Shown: one piece after another, positions 1 to 11,392 of the stretch
Layout of the letters: every line of letters begins with the position of its first letter
Position numbering within the stretch: position 1 is the stretch's first letter
Source of the DNA: Obelidium mucronatum
Lineage: Eukaryota; Chytridiomycota; Chytridiomycetes; Chytridiales; Chytriomycetaceae
Direction: 5' to 3'
Length of the DNA stretch: 64,000 bases
Assembly (NCBI GenBank): GCA_025765595.1
Contig: JAIVFH010000006.1
Location: 310,001 to 374,000 of the forward strand
Notes under the pieces: model-generated
Seen by the model: only the letters and a program-made list of their open reading frames with translations
Database searches by the model: none
What the model was told of the DNA's origin: nothing
Translations under genes and position numbers: made by a program

Positions 1-1352
1 TCTTTGGCAATAGCAATTACCGCCAAATCAGTAATTCTCACGCAATTTCCGAGATGCAAAAGCTGGATTGACTTTGAAAGTTTAGGGATTGATTCAATCA
101 GCCCGTTGTCAGTCAAAGCCGAGCAATGCATTAATGTAAGCTGTCTGATATAAGGAAGGTGTAAAAGTACTCGAGATAATGTAGATGTTGAGAGGTTGGG
201 ATTGTGTGATAAATTAAGGGATCGGAAGTTATCCATTGGGAGAACGCTATAATTTGTTGGATGCAACATCTGTTTAAGATTCATTTAGTCTTGGTATCGC
301 GCGCAAAAAAGTTCAATACTTTCACTTACCTCTCCTGCAGAAATATTAATACATCCCGCCATGTTGAGTTCTCTCAAGTTGTTCAAAACAGGGGTTGCAG
401 TGCTAGAGCACTGATTGGACGACGACTTTGATTCAGGGATGGATAATATCGATGCAATAGATTTAAAGGTCAGGTTTGGTAAGTTGCTGATATATAGTTC
501 TGCGAGTTTCGGACAGTTTAAAGCAAGTGCAGCAATAGCACCATCCCCAACGTTAACACAGTTATCCAACCACAATCTCTTTAAATTTGAAAGAGTAGAT
601 GAAATTGATATAATATCGCTGTTTTTAACTTCTGCTATGCCGGAAAGATTCAAAGACACCAAAGAATTGGGTATGATGACTGGCAGGACAGCCACAGAAT
701 TGACCAATAACGCGTCAGTTTCAATTTGAACACCTCCTGCATCAAGGGATAGCAGTGATGGGCACGATAAGCAAATCGAAGCTAATGTGGATTGATGTAA
801 TTTCAAGCCAGCCAGTGACAGACGTTCAAGACGTTCAAAAACAAGACAAGCAAATAGCTGTGGAATCACGGAATCAATATCCGAAGAGGAAGTTTGCCTT
901 TTAAATGAACTAAAAGAGAGTTTTCGAATGAGTCTGGAATAGTTGAGTGCCTGGGTTAAATCCTTGTTTCTAAGTGGAGCCAGCAAAACATTTGCAAATT
1001 GAATAATTTGCTGTTGAGTAGAAAAACGCGGTCTCGCCCAAATGCATTCAACGGCATGTTCAGACAAGCGACGTGAAGTTAAGGCAATGGACAACAGGTC
1101 AAGCGGTGCCTTGACCCACTTGACAATTTCAGCCAGCAATTCATTTGGCAAGGAATCCATTTTCTGGTACTGGTGGAAGATATTCAGTGAGTCAGCGAGT
1201 GGAATCCAATGCACGGATAACGCACGAGAGAGCAGAATATCAAATGCGGTTATCGAAGCGGAATCAGGGGTGTTGTTCAAGACGGGCTCTTCAGGGTGTC
1301 TAGTGTTGCTGTCCGAATTTGGCGAGAAAATTATCAAATTCTTTCCCCTCAT
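1..1352 (-). CDS. F-box/leucine-rich-repeat protein, 3' end beyond window
   Basis: Probable substrate-recognition subunit of an SCF ubiquitin ligase. Near residue 68 an F-box reads DSLPNELLAEIV, followed by an LRR region of the AMN1/FBXL type with repeated L..L.LS..... and C..L..L.L.NC segments. The start chosen is the ATG at 1350-1352; the frame runs slightly further upstream but only from a GTG. The first exon (1352-330) ends at GTAAGT. A second exon starts near 269 in the same phase and continues the LRRs (FRSLNLSHNPNL, then LLHLGNCVRITDLAV) until the window edge at base 1, so the C-terminus is missing. It is divergent to the next gene, with about 270 bp between start codons. The family is clear from the sequence; the substrate is unknown. 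Confidence 0.8.
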
Positions 1353-1626
1353 TTTCTTGAACACGAATATTATAATTCATGTATACCTATCTGTTTGCAC
1401 ATTTTTTGCAAGAATACTATGTGCGATTGGTTGGCTAAGGCTACACTGTTACGGCCATCAGGCAACCTTCGACACTTCCTCTCCTGTCTCTGTCAGCAGA
1501 AGCTGCCAACCCAAATTCGACTGAAACGTGTCAAATTGGGTGGCACATCCACATTTGATATTTGATGTGATAAGAAGGGGACAAATTGGATGGTGAAAAA
1601 GTGTGTCACAGAAAAACACTCTGAAA

Positions 1627-2540
1627 ATGCCACCAAAGTTTACTGTTCCCAGCTACAACATCTTCCTCGTGAACGGCCTCATTCACACATTGATTGGAGG
1701 TTTCGGTCTTATTCTCCTTAAGACCACCTGGTTCCCACTGTCAGTGCGTGACTTTATCCTTCCCGCCCTCGATGAGTCTCCCGCTGCCGACTTTGCCCTG
1801 TCTCAGACCTTGACTGGTTCGTGTTAATATTTGGTTCTTTTTGTATCCACGGTGGTGCGATGTGTGTGTTCTTCAATGTGATTCAGCTGATTGTGGGCCA
1901 TTCAACTGGGACGCTGATCACTGAGAACTACGCATACTATGTTATGGCTGTTGGATACGTTGTATTATTTCTGAATGATTCTTAATTGGTGCTCTGCCTG
2001 ATTGGAACGTCAACCCAATTTAATTTGTTGCACTATCTATTTATCTGAAACTCCCACCTCACTGATTTTCTTACCTAAACATCAGTTATGCTCTTCTTCA
2101 TTGGACTTCCTGGACTTTTTATTTACCGTAACAATGGCCAAGACAGAAAGTACTATGTTCCAGTGGTAGGTTTTGAATGGTTGAATTTACAGTATTTTAA
2201 CACACTGACTAGGCTATTCCCTATGCACTTTACCACTTATTCAACTTGTTGAACTTGTTTTCTTCGTGAGTTTTTTGAGTCCTTCGAAATGTGTGTGTTG
2301 ATAAGAATCTCTAGATTCTTAATTGAGGAAGTCCCAACATTTGGTCCTGCTCAAGGAGTTCTCCCCCCAATTATTGGAAGCTTGTTGAATCAGTTGGTTA
2401 AGACCTACAGAATTCGTCTCTGGATTGTTACCGCCCTTACCCACTTTGTTTTGTACGTCTGGTACATTATCTGGGTCGTTCGTGTTCAAGAGTCTGGTGG
2501 CATCCCAGGTCACCGTTTGGTCAAGTCGAAGAAGGAGTAG
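1627..2540 (+). CDS. small multi-pass membrane protein, family not recognised
   Basis: Five exons (1627-1816, 1926-1958, 2086-2165, 2213-2265, 2315-2540) join to 193 codons plus stop. About four hydrophobic segments are visible: an N-terminal one around NGLIHTLIGGFGLILL, one around MLFFIGLPGLFIY, a short one around ALYHLFNLLNLF, and a C-terminal one around ALTHFVLYVWYIIWVV. The tail is basic (RLVKSKKE). The first intron (GTTCGT...CTGAG) and the tiny second exon are the weakest part of the model; they were chosen because they keep the frame open. A small fungal integral membrane protein of unknown role fits. I do not assign a family. AATAAA-like polyadenylation signals lie near 2608-2626. Confidence 0.6.
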
Positions 2541-2658
2541 GGTGGATTGTGATGTTCGTTTGTTCGTTTGGAAGTGACAGACCTTCCAACTTGTTTATTG
2601 AATGTGTAATAAATATTCGTGAATAAATTACGTGTTTTTTCTCGGTCATCCAAACAAA

Positions 2659-3706
2659 ATGGTGTCAGATATTTGTAGTGGATCCACCACCTGCGAGATC
2701 GTACTCCAATACGTTGTTCCTTCGATGTATGTTCGGTTTGATTGTTAGATAGTTGGGTGGTGTTGAAATCTGTTTTTTGGGGTACCAGTGGCTGTGTCTC
2801 CGGAATACTATTGCAACTTGCACCCGCACCAGCAGTTAAAGATGCATTCAATGCCGAATCATTAGGCAATCTGAATACTCTTCCATTCGCGCTTCTTGTC
2901 CAGAACTCCCTGGCGTGGGTTGGTTATGGTGAGTCAGTTTTGGAGAAGAGGAATACTAACCAGGGCCCGTCAACTTGAACTTTTAGGATGGTACATTCGC
3001 GATTATTTTGTGTTTATTCCCAATGTGATTGGGTGGACCTGTGGGATGCTCTATTCTTTGTTGTTGTTGCCCCTTGCTCCACGAAAAGCTCGAATTCAGA
3101 CCACCCTGGTTATGGTCTCTTTATCTGCATTAATTCTATTTATCTATGGATTTGTTTTTGCTTCTGGTGTGGAGTTTCAAACTGGCTCACAAGTGATGGG
3201 AATCACAGCCAATGTTGTCCTGAGTACGTTCATCTATTGAGGATTCGAAACACTAAGATCAGCCTACTAGTTGCGTTTTATGGAAGCCCCCTTTCTGTTT
3301 GCATTGCAGTTGTCAAGGAAAAGGACAGTTCCAGTTTGAACTTCCCACTTGCCGTCACATCGTTCGTTTCCCATGTTATTTACTCATCTGATACTTAATA
3401 CCATTACCCAATAATGAATCAAAATTTATTCCCCAGTCTTATCAACGCAGCACTCTGGACAGCGTATGGAATAGCTATTTCAAATGGTGAGGGAACAAAG
3501 TCTTCAAACTACGGCATTCTAAACAAATACTTTCAGCATATATTAGTGCGCCTAATGCACTGGGGTTCTTGTTTTCAATTCTGCAATTGATTCTACTTGC
3601 TGTATTTCCTCGGAAGACAGTTGCCGGAAACAGAGACGCTGACAACAACGCTGGAGAATCAGCCAGCCCTATTACGCGGCTTGAAAATGACGAAGAAAAA
3701 GAATAA
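2659..3706 (+). CDS. SWEET (MtN3/saliva) sugar transporter
   Basis: Bidirectional facilitator for mono- or disaccharides, predicted in the plasma or an internal membrane. Six exons (2659-2726, 2789-2928, 2987-3223, 3271-3361, 3437-3486, 3537-3706) give 251 residues, the usual eukaryotic SWEET length, with seven membrane segments in a 3+1+3 layout. Family landmarks are visible in order: QNSLAWVGYG, then FIPNVIGW in the first MtN3 repeat; FYGSPLSV, KEKDSSSLNFPLAV, INAALWTAYG and ISAPNALGFLFSILQ in the second. These hold the conserved Pro, Trp-x-x-Tyr-Gly and Asn-Gly residues of the transport path. The C-terminal tail is short, acidic and cytosolic. SWEETs are common in plants and animals and patchy in fungi. 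Substrate cannot be read from the sequence. Confidence 0.88.
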
Positions 3707-3823
3707 TTGCTATTATTTAACATTCCGCGTTGTGTTTTTTGGGTCATGAAATATTGCGTGAATCTTTCTTACGCTTTACGTTCTTTGCCACATCGAATCA
3801 CCCAAACTCACTACACACAAATC

Positions 3824-6551
3824 ATGACTTCCAACTACGAATGGAAACAATGGCGCTGGTCTCATTCCGCTTCGTCTGGGGCCGCGCCATCCTCGTCTGT
3901 GGTGACCAACAGTGCTGCACTTGCTCAGGCCCTTGCTGCCTTCAACCCAACAACAAAGACGCACCCGGTCTCTGACTCACTGCAAGCATGGGCTGCTTCC
4001 CTGAGCAACACTGTGCCCACAAAGACGCTTGTGCTGAAGCCAAAGGGTCTTGCTGGAACTGATTTGATCGTAGTCGTTGCCAAAGCGACTGCTGAATTCG
4101 GCATCAACCCACTGGTGAAGCTGCTCGGAGCAAAGGAAGCGCGTGCCGCTACTGACGATGTTGTCACCGATGCATTGAAAGTTGCTCGTGTTGATGGTGA
4201 TTTTGCTGCCCTTCGTTTTTCATCTTGGCCTCTGTCTCGCTTGAGTCCTCGCTACAGCGGCTGGAAATAGACTCGAAATACTCTCTGGATTTTTGATATC
4301 TTGAGTTTTTGGCCTGATGGATAACGGAAGGCTTTCATGCAAACAGCGAGAAACAGCTGTAGTGGAAGCAACACTGGATGCTTATTAAACCGCTGCACGG
4401 AATTCATTACACTCATTTATTCTGTTATTGCTGGAACTGTCTTGGCATTATGTCCCCCATCCATCTCAAATCAAGAAAACTAACAATCACCCTGCACACA
4501 AATCAGCTTCGCCATTTACATTGGCCAACTTTACTGGCGCCGATAAATCCACAATCTTGTTCGCAATCGACAAGGCCCTCACCACCGAGCCCTCCTTGGC
4601 GTTCCGCAACTTTGCTGCCGACCAGAGTGTTCTTGTTTCTGGAGCTGCTGTTGTTCAGTTTGTGGAATCTCATGGATTCAAGGTGACGGAGTACGATGTT
4701 GCGGAAATTGGTGCAGGTCCGGCTCCAGCTCCAGCAAAGGGGGGAAAGCAAGCAAAGGCTGCTGCTCCTGTGGAGAAGAAGAACGCGGCACAGGACGAAG
4801 GCGCCGTCAAGATTGGTATTGAGGTGAAAAAGAACGAGGATTTCCCTGGTTGGTACACGCAAGTGTTGGTAAAGACGGAGATGATGGATTACTATGACGT
4901 CAGTGGATGTTACATCTTGAGACCATGGTCCTTCAAGATCTGGGCCGAAATCAAAAGTATGTGCTTTTTGTGTTTCTGTTTCGGTGCTCACTCTTGTTTG
5001 ATGCAGAGTTCTTCACTGCTGAGATCGAAGAACTTGGAATCGAAGAGTGTTATTTCCCCATGTTCGTCAGCGCAAAGGCTTTGAACTTGGAGAAAGATCA
5101 CGTTGAAGGATTCGCACCAGAAGTCGCCTGGGTCACTAAGGCCGGCCAAAGCGATTTGGCTGAACCAATTGCAATTCGTCCCACTTCCGAAACGATCATG
5201 TACCCAGCATACGCCAAATGGATTCAAAGTCACCGTGACTTGCCGCTTCGATTGAACCAATGGTGTAACGTTGTTCGATGGGAATTCAAGAACCCACGTA
5301 CGTAACTCGCTTTGGATCACTGAGATTCTTACCTGCAATTTTATCACAGAACCATTCCTGCGAACCAGAGAGTTTTTGTGGCAGGAAGGACACACAGCTT
5401 TTGCCACCAAGGAAGAGTCAGACCGTGAAGTGCTGGACATCCTTGAGCTCTACCGCCGCGTGTATGAAGAAGTACTTGCCGTTCCCGTTGTTCCAGGAAA
5501 GAAGTCGGAGAATGAAAAGTTTGCCGGAGGTCTTTACACCACCACTGTGGAAGGATTCATCCCTACCACTGGCCGAGCTATTCAGGGAGCTACGTCGCAC
5601 TCTCTTGGACAGAACTTTGCCAAGATGTTCGAAATCACAATCGAAGACGCCAAGAACAAGGGCGAAAAGAGTTTTGTGTGGCAAAACTCGTGGGGATTGA
5701 CTACCCGTACGATTGGAGTGATGGTGATGGTTCACGGTGACGACAAGGGTCTTGTCCTTCCACCAAAGATTGCAAACGTGCAGGTCGTTGTGGTTCCAGT
5801 TGGCATCACCGCCAAGACCACTGCCGAAGAAAAGGACAACATTTACGACTTTGTTGACAAGGTTTGCAAGCTGTGCAAGCCAGCTGGAGTTCGGGCCAAG
5901 GCAGACACAAGAGATACATACACTCCTGGATACAAGTTCAACCACTGGGAAATGAGAGTAAGACTTTATCTGTTTGTTTTTAAGTAGTCTCGTATCTGAT
6001 GGTTAACATAGGGTGTTCCAATCCGTTTGGAAGTTGGACCAAAGGACATTGCCAAGAACGAAGTGCGTTGCGTGATTCGCCACGACGGATCTTCATCCCA
6101 GCTGAAGTTTGACACCTTGGCCACTACTTTGCCAGCATTGCTGACCAAGATCCAAGCGGACATGTTCGCTAAAGCCAAGGCGGAACGCGACAGCCACTTG
6201 ATCCGTGTGGAGAGCTTTGATGATGGGTTTGTCAAGATTCTGGATGGTAAAAACATGATTTTGGCTCCATGGTGTGAACGTGTTGCTTGTGAAAAGGAAG
6301 TCAAGGAACGGTCCCAGCGAATGTGAGGGCATAGTTTTGGGGTTTTTTTTTGACTGTTTGCTTACTTTTTATGTTCTTCTAGTGCTTTGGCCGGAGAAGC
6401 GGCTGACGAGAAGGCTCCTTCAATGGGCGCCAAAACTCTTTGTATTCCATTCAAGCAGCCCACAGAGAACCCAATCAAGCCAGGAGTCACAAAGTGCTTT
6501 GCTTGCGATCATAAGGCTGTCAGCTACACAATGTGGGGAAGATCTTACTGA
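3824..6551 (+). CDS. prolyl-tRNA synthetase, cytosolic eukaryote type (left copy of inverted pair)
   Basis: Charges tRNA-Pro in the cytosol. Six exons (3824-4196, 4507-4956, 5007-5297, 5350-5957, 6012-6322, 6383-6551) give 733 residues. An N-terminal YbaK/INS-like editing domain (KTLVLKPK ... [12 protein letters not shown] ... [17 protein letters not shown]) precedes a linker of Ala/Lys/Pro. The class II core follows with IRPTSET, VRWEFKN and [18 protein letters not shown]. The C-terminal Zn-binding-like domain has paired cysteines and ends in Tyr (GRSY), typical of the eukaryote/archaeal type. Exon 1 holds an unusual Trp/Ser-rich leader ([15 protein letters not shown]) absent from the other copy; from 3977 on, the DNA is almost identical to 8570-11147. 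It converges with the helicase gene, 52 bp apart. Both copies look intact. Confidence 0.93.
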
Positions 6552-6553
6552 TG
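3977..6553 (+). repeat. left arm of 2.58-kb inverted repeat
   Basis: This arm matches the reverse complement of 8570-11147 from the TCACTGCAAGC in ProRS exon 1 to the TACTGATG that contains the stop codon. Differences found by eye are 18 substitutions, all between 4823 and 5222, plus a T9/T10 length difference in the last intron near 6342. Sequence outside both ends is unrelated or strongly diverged. Arm and partner face each other across a 2.0-kb spacer, so the locus is a large palindrome. Confidence 0.95.
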
Positions 6554-6603
6554 ATAGTAAATAAACCGATTATTGATACTTTATTGTTATGATTTGATGG
6601 GCT

Positions 6604-8504
6604 TCAATCATCATCGTCACCAAACGTAATCTTTGTGGCCTTCACCGTTGGATCTAAGTAATAGAGGTTAGATTTAGTTCTAACGTTTATGAATCTGAAA
6701 CTCTTACCAATATCCTTCACGAAAGCGCCGTAGTTGGAGTCCAACTTCTTCTTGACGGTAGTTCCAAACTTCATTAGCTCGTCGGGAACCTTTTGCTTGG
6801 CTTGCTTCAGAACATTGATCAGAGCACCAGAATGAGCTTTGTCCAAAACAGTGAAGAAAGTGTGTGCAATTCCCTTGTTTCCTGCTCGACCGGTACGACC
6901 AATGCGGTGACAGTAGTCCTCAGTGGTCACTGAAACAATTTGTCAGTAAAATTCCATTGACATGCCATGGTAATGCGTTGACTTACATGGATAGGTGTAG
7001 TTGATAACATATTCGACGTTGGGAATATCAATACCTCTGGCAGCCACATCCGTGGCGATCAGCAAAGGGCAAGAACCATCCTTGAAGGAGGCAATGGCAG
7101 CCGTTCTTTTGTCTTGTGTCAAATCACCATGAATCGCGTTGGCATTGTATCCATGATTTCTGACAAACTGCTCCAATCTGGCAGCTTCTTTTTTATACAA
7201 GGCGAAAATCATGATTCGGTTCTTGCGGGACTTGTGGTAGTCTTTGAGCAGTTGAACGAGTTTACCTTCTTTAGCGCGGTTGTCCGCAAGTACTTCAACA
7301 CGTTGTTCAATATTTGTGTTTGCGCTCAAGTCTTTCGAACCGACTGTGATGTGCACTGGGTTTTTAAGGTACTTTTGACTGAGCTGCATGACTGACTGGG
7401 GCCACGTAGCACTGAACATGACTGTTTGGCGCTGCTTGTTCTTGATTGCAGCTGCAATTTCCTTAATGTTTGGTTCTAAGGGGGAAGCGAAATGAGCAAG
7501 ATGTAAAGAAAGCGTTGACAAATCCAGCGTACCAAACCCAAGATCGAGCATACGATCAGCTTCATCCAAAACAAAGAAGCCAACGTCGGATAAATCACAT
7601 TCAGCATCCCCCATGAAATCAATCAGTCTTCCGGGGGTGGCAACAACAATATCAGGACCTTGTCTCAGAAGAACTTTTTGGTCGTACTTTGAAGCTCCAC
7701 CATAAAGACAAACAGAGGTGAGTCCAGTGGCAGAAGCAAACTTTTCAAATGTTTCCTGAATTTGCATTGCCAATTCACGAGTGGGAGACATGATCAGCGC
7801 TTGAATCTTTCGTTTTGGGGAACCAGATACACGTGTTGTGGCAAGTTTGTTCATGATATGCAGCATGGCTGGAATTCCAAAGGCGACTAGTTATCATTTG
7901 GTTAACAAGCTTCGAGAAAAACAAGAGACGGTTGTGACGTACTAGTTTTTCCCGAACCGGTAGCGGCAATTCCAACCAAGTCCCGTCCGTGCAAAATCGG
8001 GGGCCATGTAACAGACTGGATGAATGTTGGCTTTGGAAATTCGCACAGAATCTTCTCCATCTTTTGCGGAAAGTTCGCGTCCTTGAAATCCATGATTGGC
8101 TTTGCGTTATCGTTGTCCAGGTTTCCGATCGCGATCGCATTAGCCTCGAGGAAAGCCGCAACACTGGCATCGGAGTGGGCAGAAGTGGCTGCACTCTGAA
8201 CGTACTTCCATACACCGCTGGCAGCTACTGGCTTGGCATCTGACGCAGCGACGGCAGCATCAACGAAGCCTTCGAGGTGATCCTCCGAAACTAGAGCTTT
8301 CTTCTTCTTCTTCTTCTTTTCTGGTTGCTCTTCGTCAACAGTGTTAGCCTTGTCCTTCTTGTCTTTCTTCTTCTTCTTCTTCTCCGTCTTGTCCACGGCT
8401 TCGACTTCGGCGTCAGCAGCTTCAGGCTTTGCCGCTTGATCGTCTTCGACTTCGGCAATTGACCGCTTCTTCTTCTTCTTGGACTTCAGTTCTTCGTTGG
8501 CCAT
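6604..8504 (-). CDS. DBP3: DEAD-box ATP-dependent RNA helicase, Dbp3-like
   Basis: Nucleolar RNA helicase expected to act in pre-rRNA processing for the large ribosomal subunit. Five exons (8504-7943, 7886-7533, 7475-6987, 6929-6708, 6653-6604) give 558 residues. The first ~90 residues are Lys/Glu-rich with several KKKKKK runs, as in yeast Dbp3. The core motifs are in order: Q motif [17 protein letters not shown], Ia PTRELAMQ, Ib [40 protein letters not shown]. Two introns (57 and 54 nt) are multiples of three without stops, so the unspliced frame stays open. They are called introns because removal restores the family sequences DLGFEPNI and VKDIDPTV. The gene lies alone in the spacer of the ProRS palindrome, 67 bp downstream of the right ProRS stop. 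The specific Dbp3 name rests on the Lys-rich N-terminus and overall layout. Confidence 0.85.
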
Positions 8505-8569
8505 ATATTTTCAGTCAAGAAAAAAAGAAAGAAATCCCGACTTTATTCATTCCATCATCAAAATCATCC

Positions 8570-11147
8570 CATCAGTAAGATCTTCCCCACATTGTGTAGC
8601 TGACAGCCTTATGATCGCAAGCAAAGCACTTTGTGACTCCTGGCTTGATTGGGTTCTCTGTGGGCTGCTTGAATGGAATACAAAGAGTTTTGGCGCCCAT
8701 TGAAGGAGCCTTCTCGTCAGCCGCTTCTCCGGCCAAAGCACTAGAAGAACATAAAAAGTAAGCAAACAGTCAAAAAAAAAACCCCAAAACTATGCCCTCA
8801 CATTCGCTGGGACCGTTCCTTGACTTCCTTTTCACAAGCAACACGTTCACACCATGGAGCCAAAATCATGTTTTTACCATCCAGAATCTTGACAAACCCA
8901 TCATCAAAGCTCTCCACACGGATCAAGTGGCTGTCGCGTTCCGCCTTGGCTTTAGCGAACATGTCCGCTTGGATCTTGGTCAGCAATGCTGGCAAAGTAG
9001 TGGCCAAGGTGTCAAACTTCAGCTGGGATGAAGATCCGTCGTGGCGAATCACGCAACGCACTTCGTTCTTGGCAATGTCCTTTGGTCCAACTTCCAAACG
9101 GATTGGAACACCCTATGTTAACCATCAGATACGAGACTACTTAAAAACAAACAGATAAAGTCTTACTCTCATTTCCCAGTGGTTGAACTTGTATCCAGGA
9201 GTGTATGTATCTCTTGTGTCTGCCTTGGCCCGAACTCCAGCTGGCTTGCACAGCTTGCAAACCTTGTCAACAAAGTCGTAAATGTTGTCCTTTTCTTCGG
9301 CAGTGGTCTTGGCGGTGATGCCAACTGGAACCACAACGACCTGCACGTTTGCAATCTTTGGTGGAAGGACAAGACCCTTGTCGTCACCGTGAACCATCAC
9401 CATCACTCCAATCGTACGGGTAGTCAATCCCCACGAGTTTTGCCACACAAAACTCTTTTCGCCCTTGTTCTTGGCGTCTTCGATTGTGATTTCGAACATC
9501 TTGGCAAAGTTCTGTCCAAGAGAGTGCGACGTAGCTCCCTGAATAGCTCGGCCAGTGGTAGGGATGAATCCTTCCACAGTGGTGGTGTAAAGACCTCCGG
9601 CAAACTTTTCATTCTCCGACTTCTTTCCTGGAACAACGGGAACGGCAAGTACTTCTTCATACACGCGGCGGTAGAGCTCAAGGATGTCCAGCACTTCACG
9701 GTCTGACTCTTCCTTGGTGGCAAAAGCTGTGTGTCCTTCCTGCCACAAAAACTCTCTGGTTCGCAGGAATGGTTCTGTGATAAAATTGCAGGTAAGAATC
9801 TCAGTGATCCAAAGCGAGTTACGTACGTGGGTTCTTGAATTCCCATCGAACAACGTTACACCATTGGTTCAATCGAAGCGGCAAGTCACGGTGACTTTGA
9901 ACCCATTTGGCGTATGCTGGGTACATGATTGTTTCGGAGGTTGGACGGACGGCAATGGGTTCAGCCAAATCGCTTTGGCCGGCCTTAGTGACCCAGGCGA
10001 CTTCTGGTGCGAATCCTTCAACGTGATCTTTCTCCAAATTCAAAGCCTTTGCGCTGACGAACATGGGGAAATAGCACTCTTCGACTCCAAGTTCTTCGAT
10101 CTCAGCAGTGAAGAACTCTGCATCAAACAAGAGTGAGCACCAAAACAGAAACACAAAAAACACATACTTTTGATTTCGGCCCAGATCTTGAAGGACCATG
10201 GTCTCAAGATGTAACATCCACTAACGTCGTAGTAATCCATCATCTCCGTCTTCACCAACACTTGCGTGTACCAGCCAGGGAAATCCTCGTTCTTTTTCAC
10301 TTCAATACCAATCTTGACGGCGCCTTCGTCCTGTGCCGCGTTCTTCTTCTCCACAGGAGCAGCAGCCTTTGCTTGCTTTCCCCCCTTTGCTGGAGCTGGA
10401 GCCGGACCTGCACCAATTTCCGCAACATCGTACTCCGTCACCTTGAATCCATGAGATTCCACAAACTGAACAACAGCAGCTCCAGAAACAAGAACACTCT
10501 GGTCGGCAGCAAAGTTGCGGAACGCCAAGGAGGGCTCGGTGGTGAGGGCCTTGTCGATTGCGAACAAGATTGTGGATTTATCGGCGCCAGTAAAGTTGGC
10601 CAATGTAAATGGCGAAGCTGATTTGTGTGCAGGGTGATTGTTAGTTTTCTTGATTTGAGATGGATGGGGGACATAATGCCAAGACAGTTCCAGCAATAAC
10701 AGAATAAATGAGTGTAATGAATTCCGTGCAGCGGTTTAATAAGCATCCAGTGTTGCTTCCACTACAGCTGTTTCTCGCTGTTTGCATGAAAGCCTTCCGT
10801 TATCCATCAGGCCAAAAACTCAAGATATCAAAAATCCAGAGAGTATTTCGAGTCTATTTCCAGCCGCTGTAGCGAGGACTCAAGCGAGACAGAGGCCAAG
10901 ATGAAAAACGAAGGGCAGCAAAATCACCATCAACACGAGCAACTTTCAATGCATCGGTGACAACATCGTCAGTAGCGGCACGCGCTTCCTTTGCTCCGAG
11001 CAGCTTCACCAGTGGGTTGATGCCGAATTCAGCAGTCGCTTTGGCAACGACTACGATCAAATCAGTTCCAGCAAGACCCTTTGGCTTCAGCACAAGCGTC
11101 TTTGTGGGCACAGTGTTGCTCAGGGAAGCAGCCCATGCTTGCAGTGA
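8570..11147 (-). repeat. right arm of 2.58-kb inverted repeat
   Basis: Reverse complement of 3977-6553. It carries all of the right ProRS gene except the first ~84 coding bases. Coordinates of the arms sum to 15124 up to the last intron, where this arm has one extra base in a homopolymer (10 A on the plus strand versus 9 T in the left arm), and to 15123 beyond it. Confidence 0.95.
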
Positions 11148-11231
11148 ATCTGCGGCTGGATGGTGCTGAGTTTTGTTTTGGACGGCAGCGTTCTCAAAGG
11201 CAGTAGCCAATGTTTGTTGCGAAGAGATCAT
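8572..11231 (-). CDS. prolyl-tRNA synthetase, cytosolic eukaryote type (right copy of inverted pair)
   Basis: Second ProRS gene, same six-exon structure in opposite orientation, 710 residues. Editing domain, class II core and C-terminal domain are as in the left copy. Mature-protein differences within the shared part are three Ile-to-Val changes: GIEE/GVEE, AIRP/AVRP and WIQS/WVQS (left/right). The first ~28 residues ([17 protein letters not shown]...) differ from the left leader but align loosely with its last part (LA.A......T..HP..DSLQAW), so the 5' ends look homologous and old rather than unrelated. It lacks the left copy's Trp/Ser-rich extension. The promoter must lie in 11232-11392, shared with the divergent SH3 gene. 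Both copies keep an open frame and splice sites, so both are probably functional; different leaders could mean different regulation or localisation. Confidence 0.93.
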
Positions 11232-11392
11232 TGTTTTTTGGATCTTAATCAGATAAAATGGAGTGTTTCAAGCTAACATTCGCAGCCAATGTACTGCCCT
11301 ACTCTAAAATTGTTTCTTTACGTTTCGTCTTTGGGGTGGGCGCTTTGAAAAAAGGGAATTAAGGAATTATAGCTTTTTGTAATTATTATTGA

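Noticed and set aside
3707..3823. In-frame extension upstream of the left ProRS ATG that could act as a mitochondrial presequence
   Set aside because: It begins immediately after the SWEET stop codon and would leave no room for a promoter or 5' UTR; kept as a remote possibility only.
4503..4991. 160-codon antisense frame opposite ProRS exon 2, repeated at 10133-10621 in the other arm
   Set aside because: It mirrors the conserved ProRS editing domain and core; its apparent conservation is just arm identity, and it shows no family motifs.
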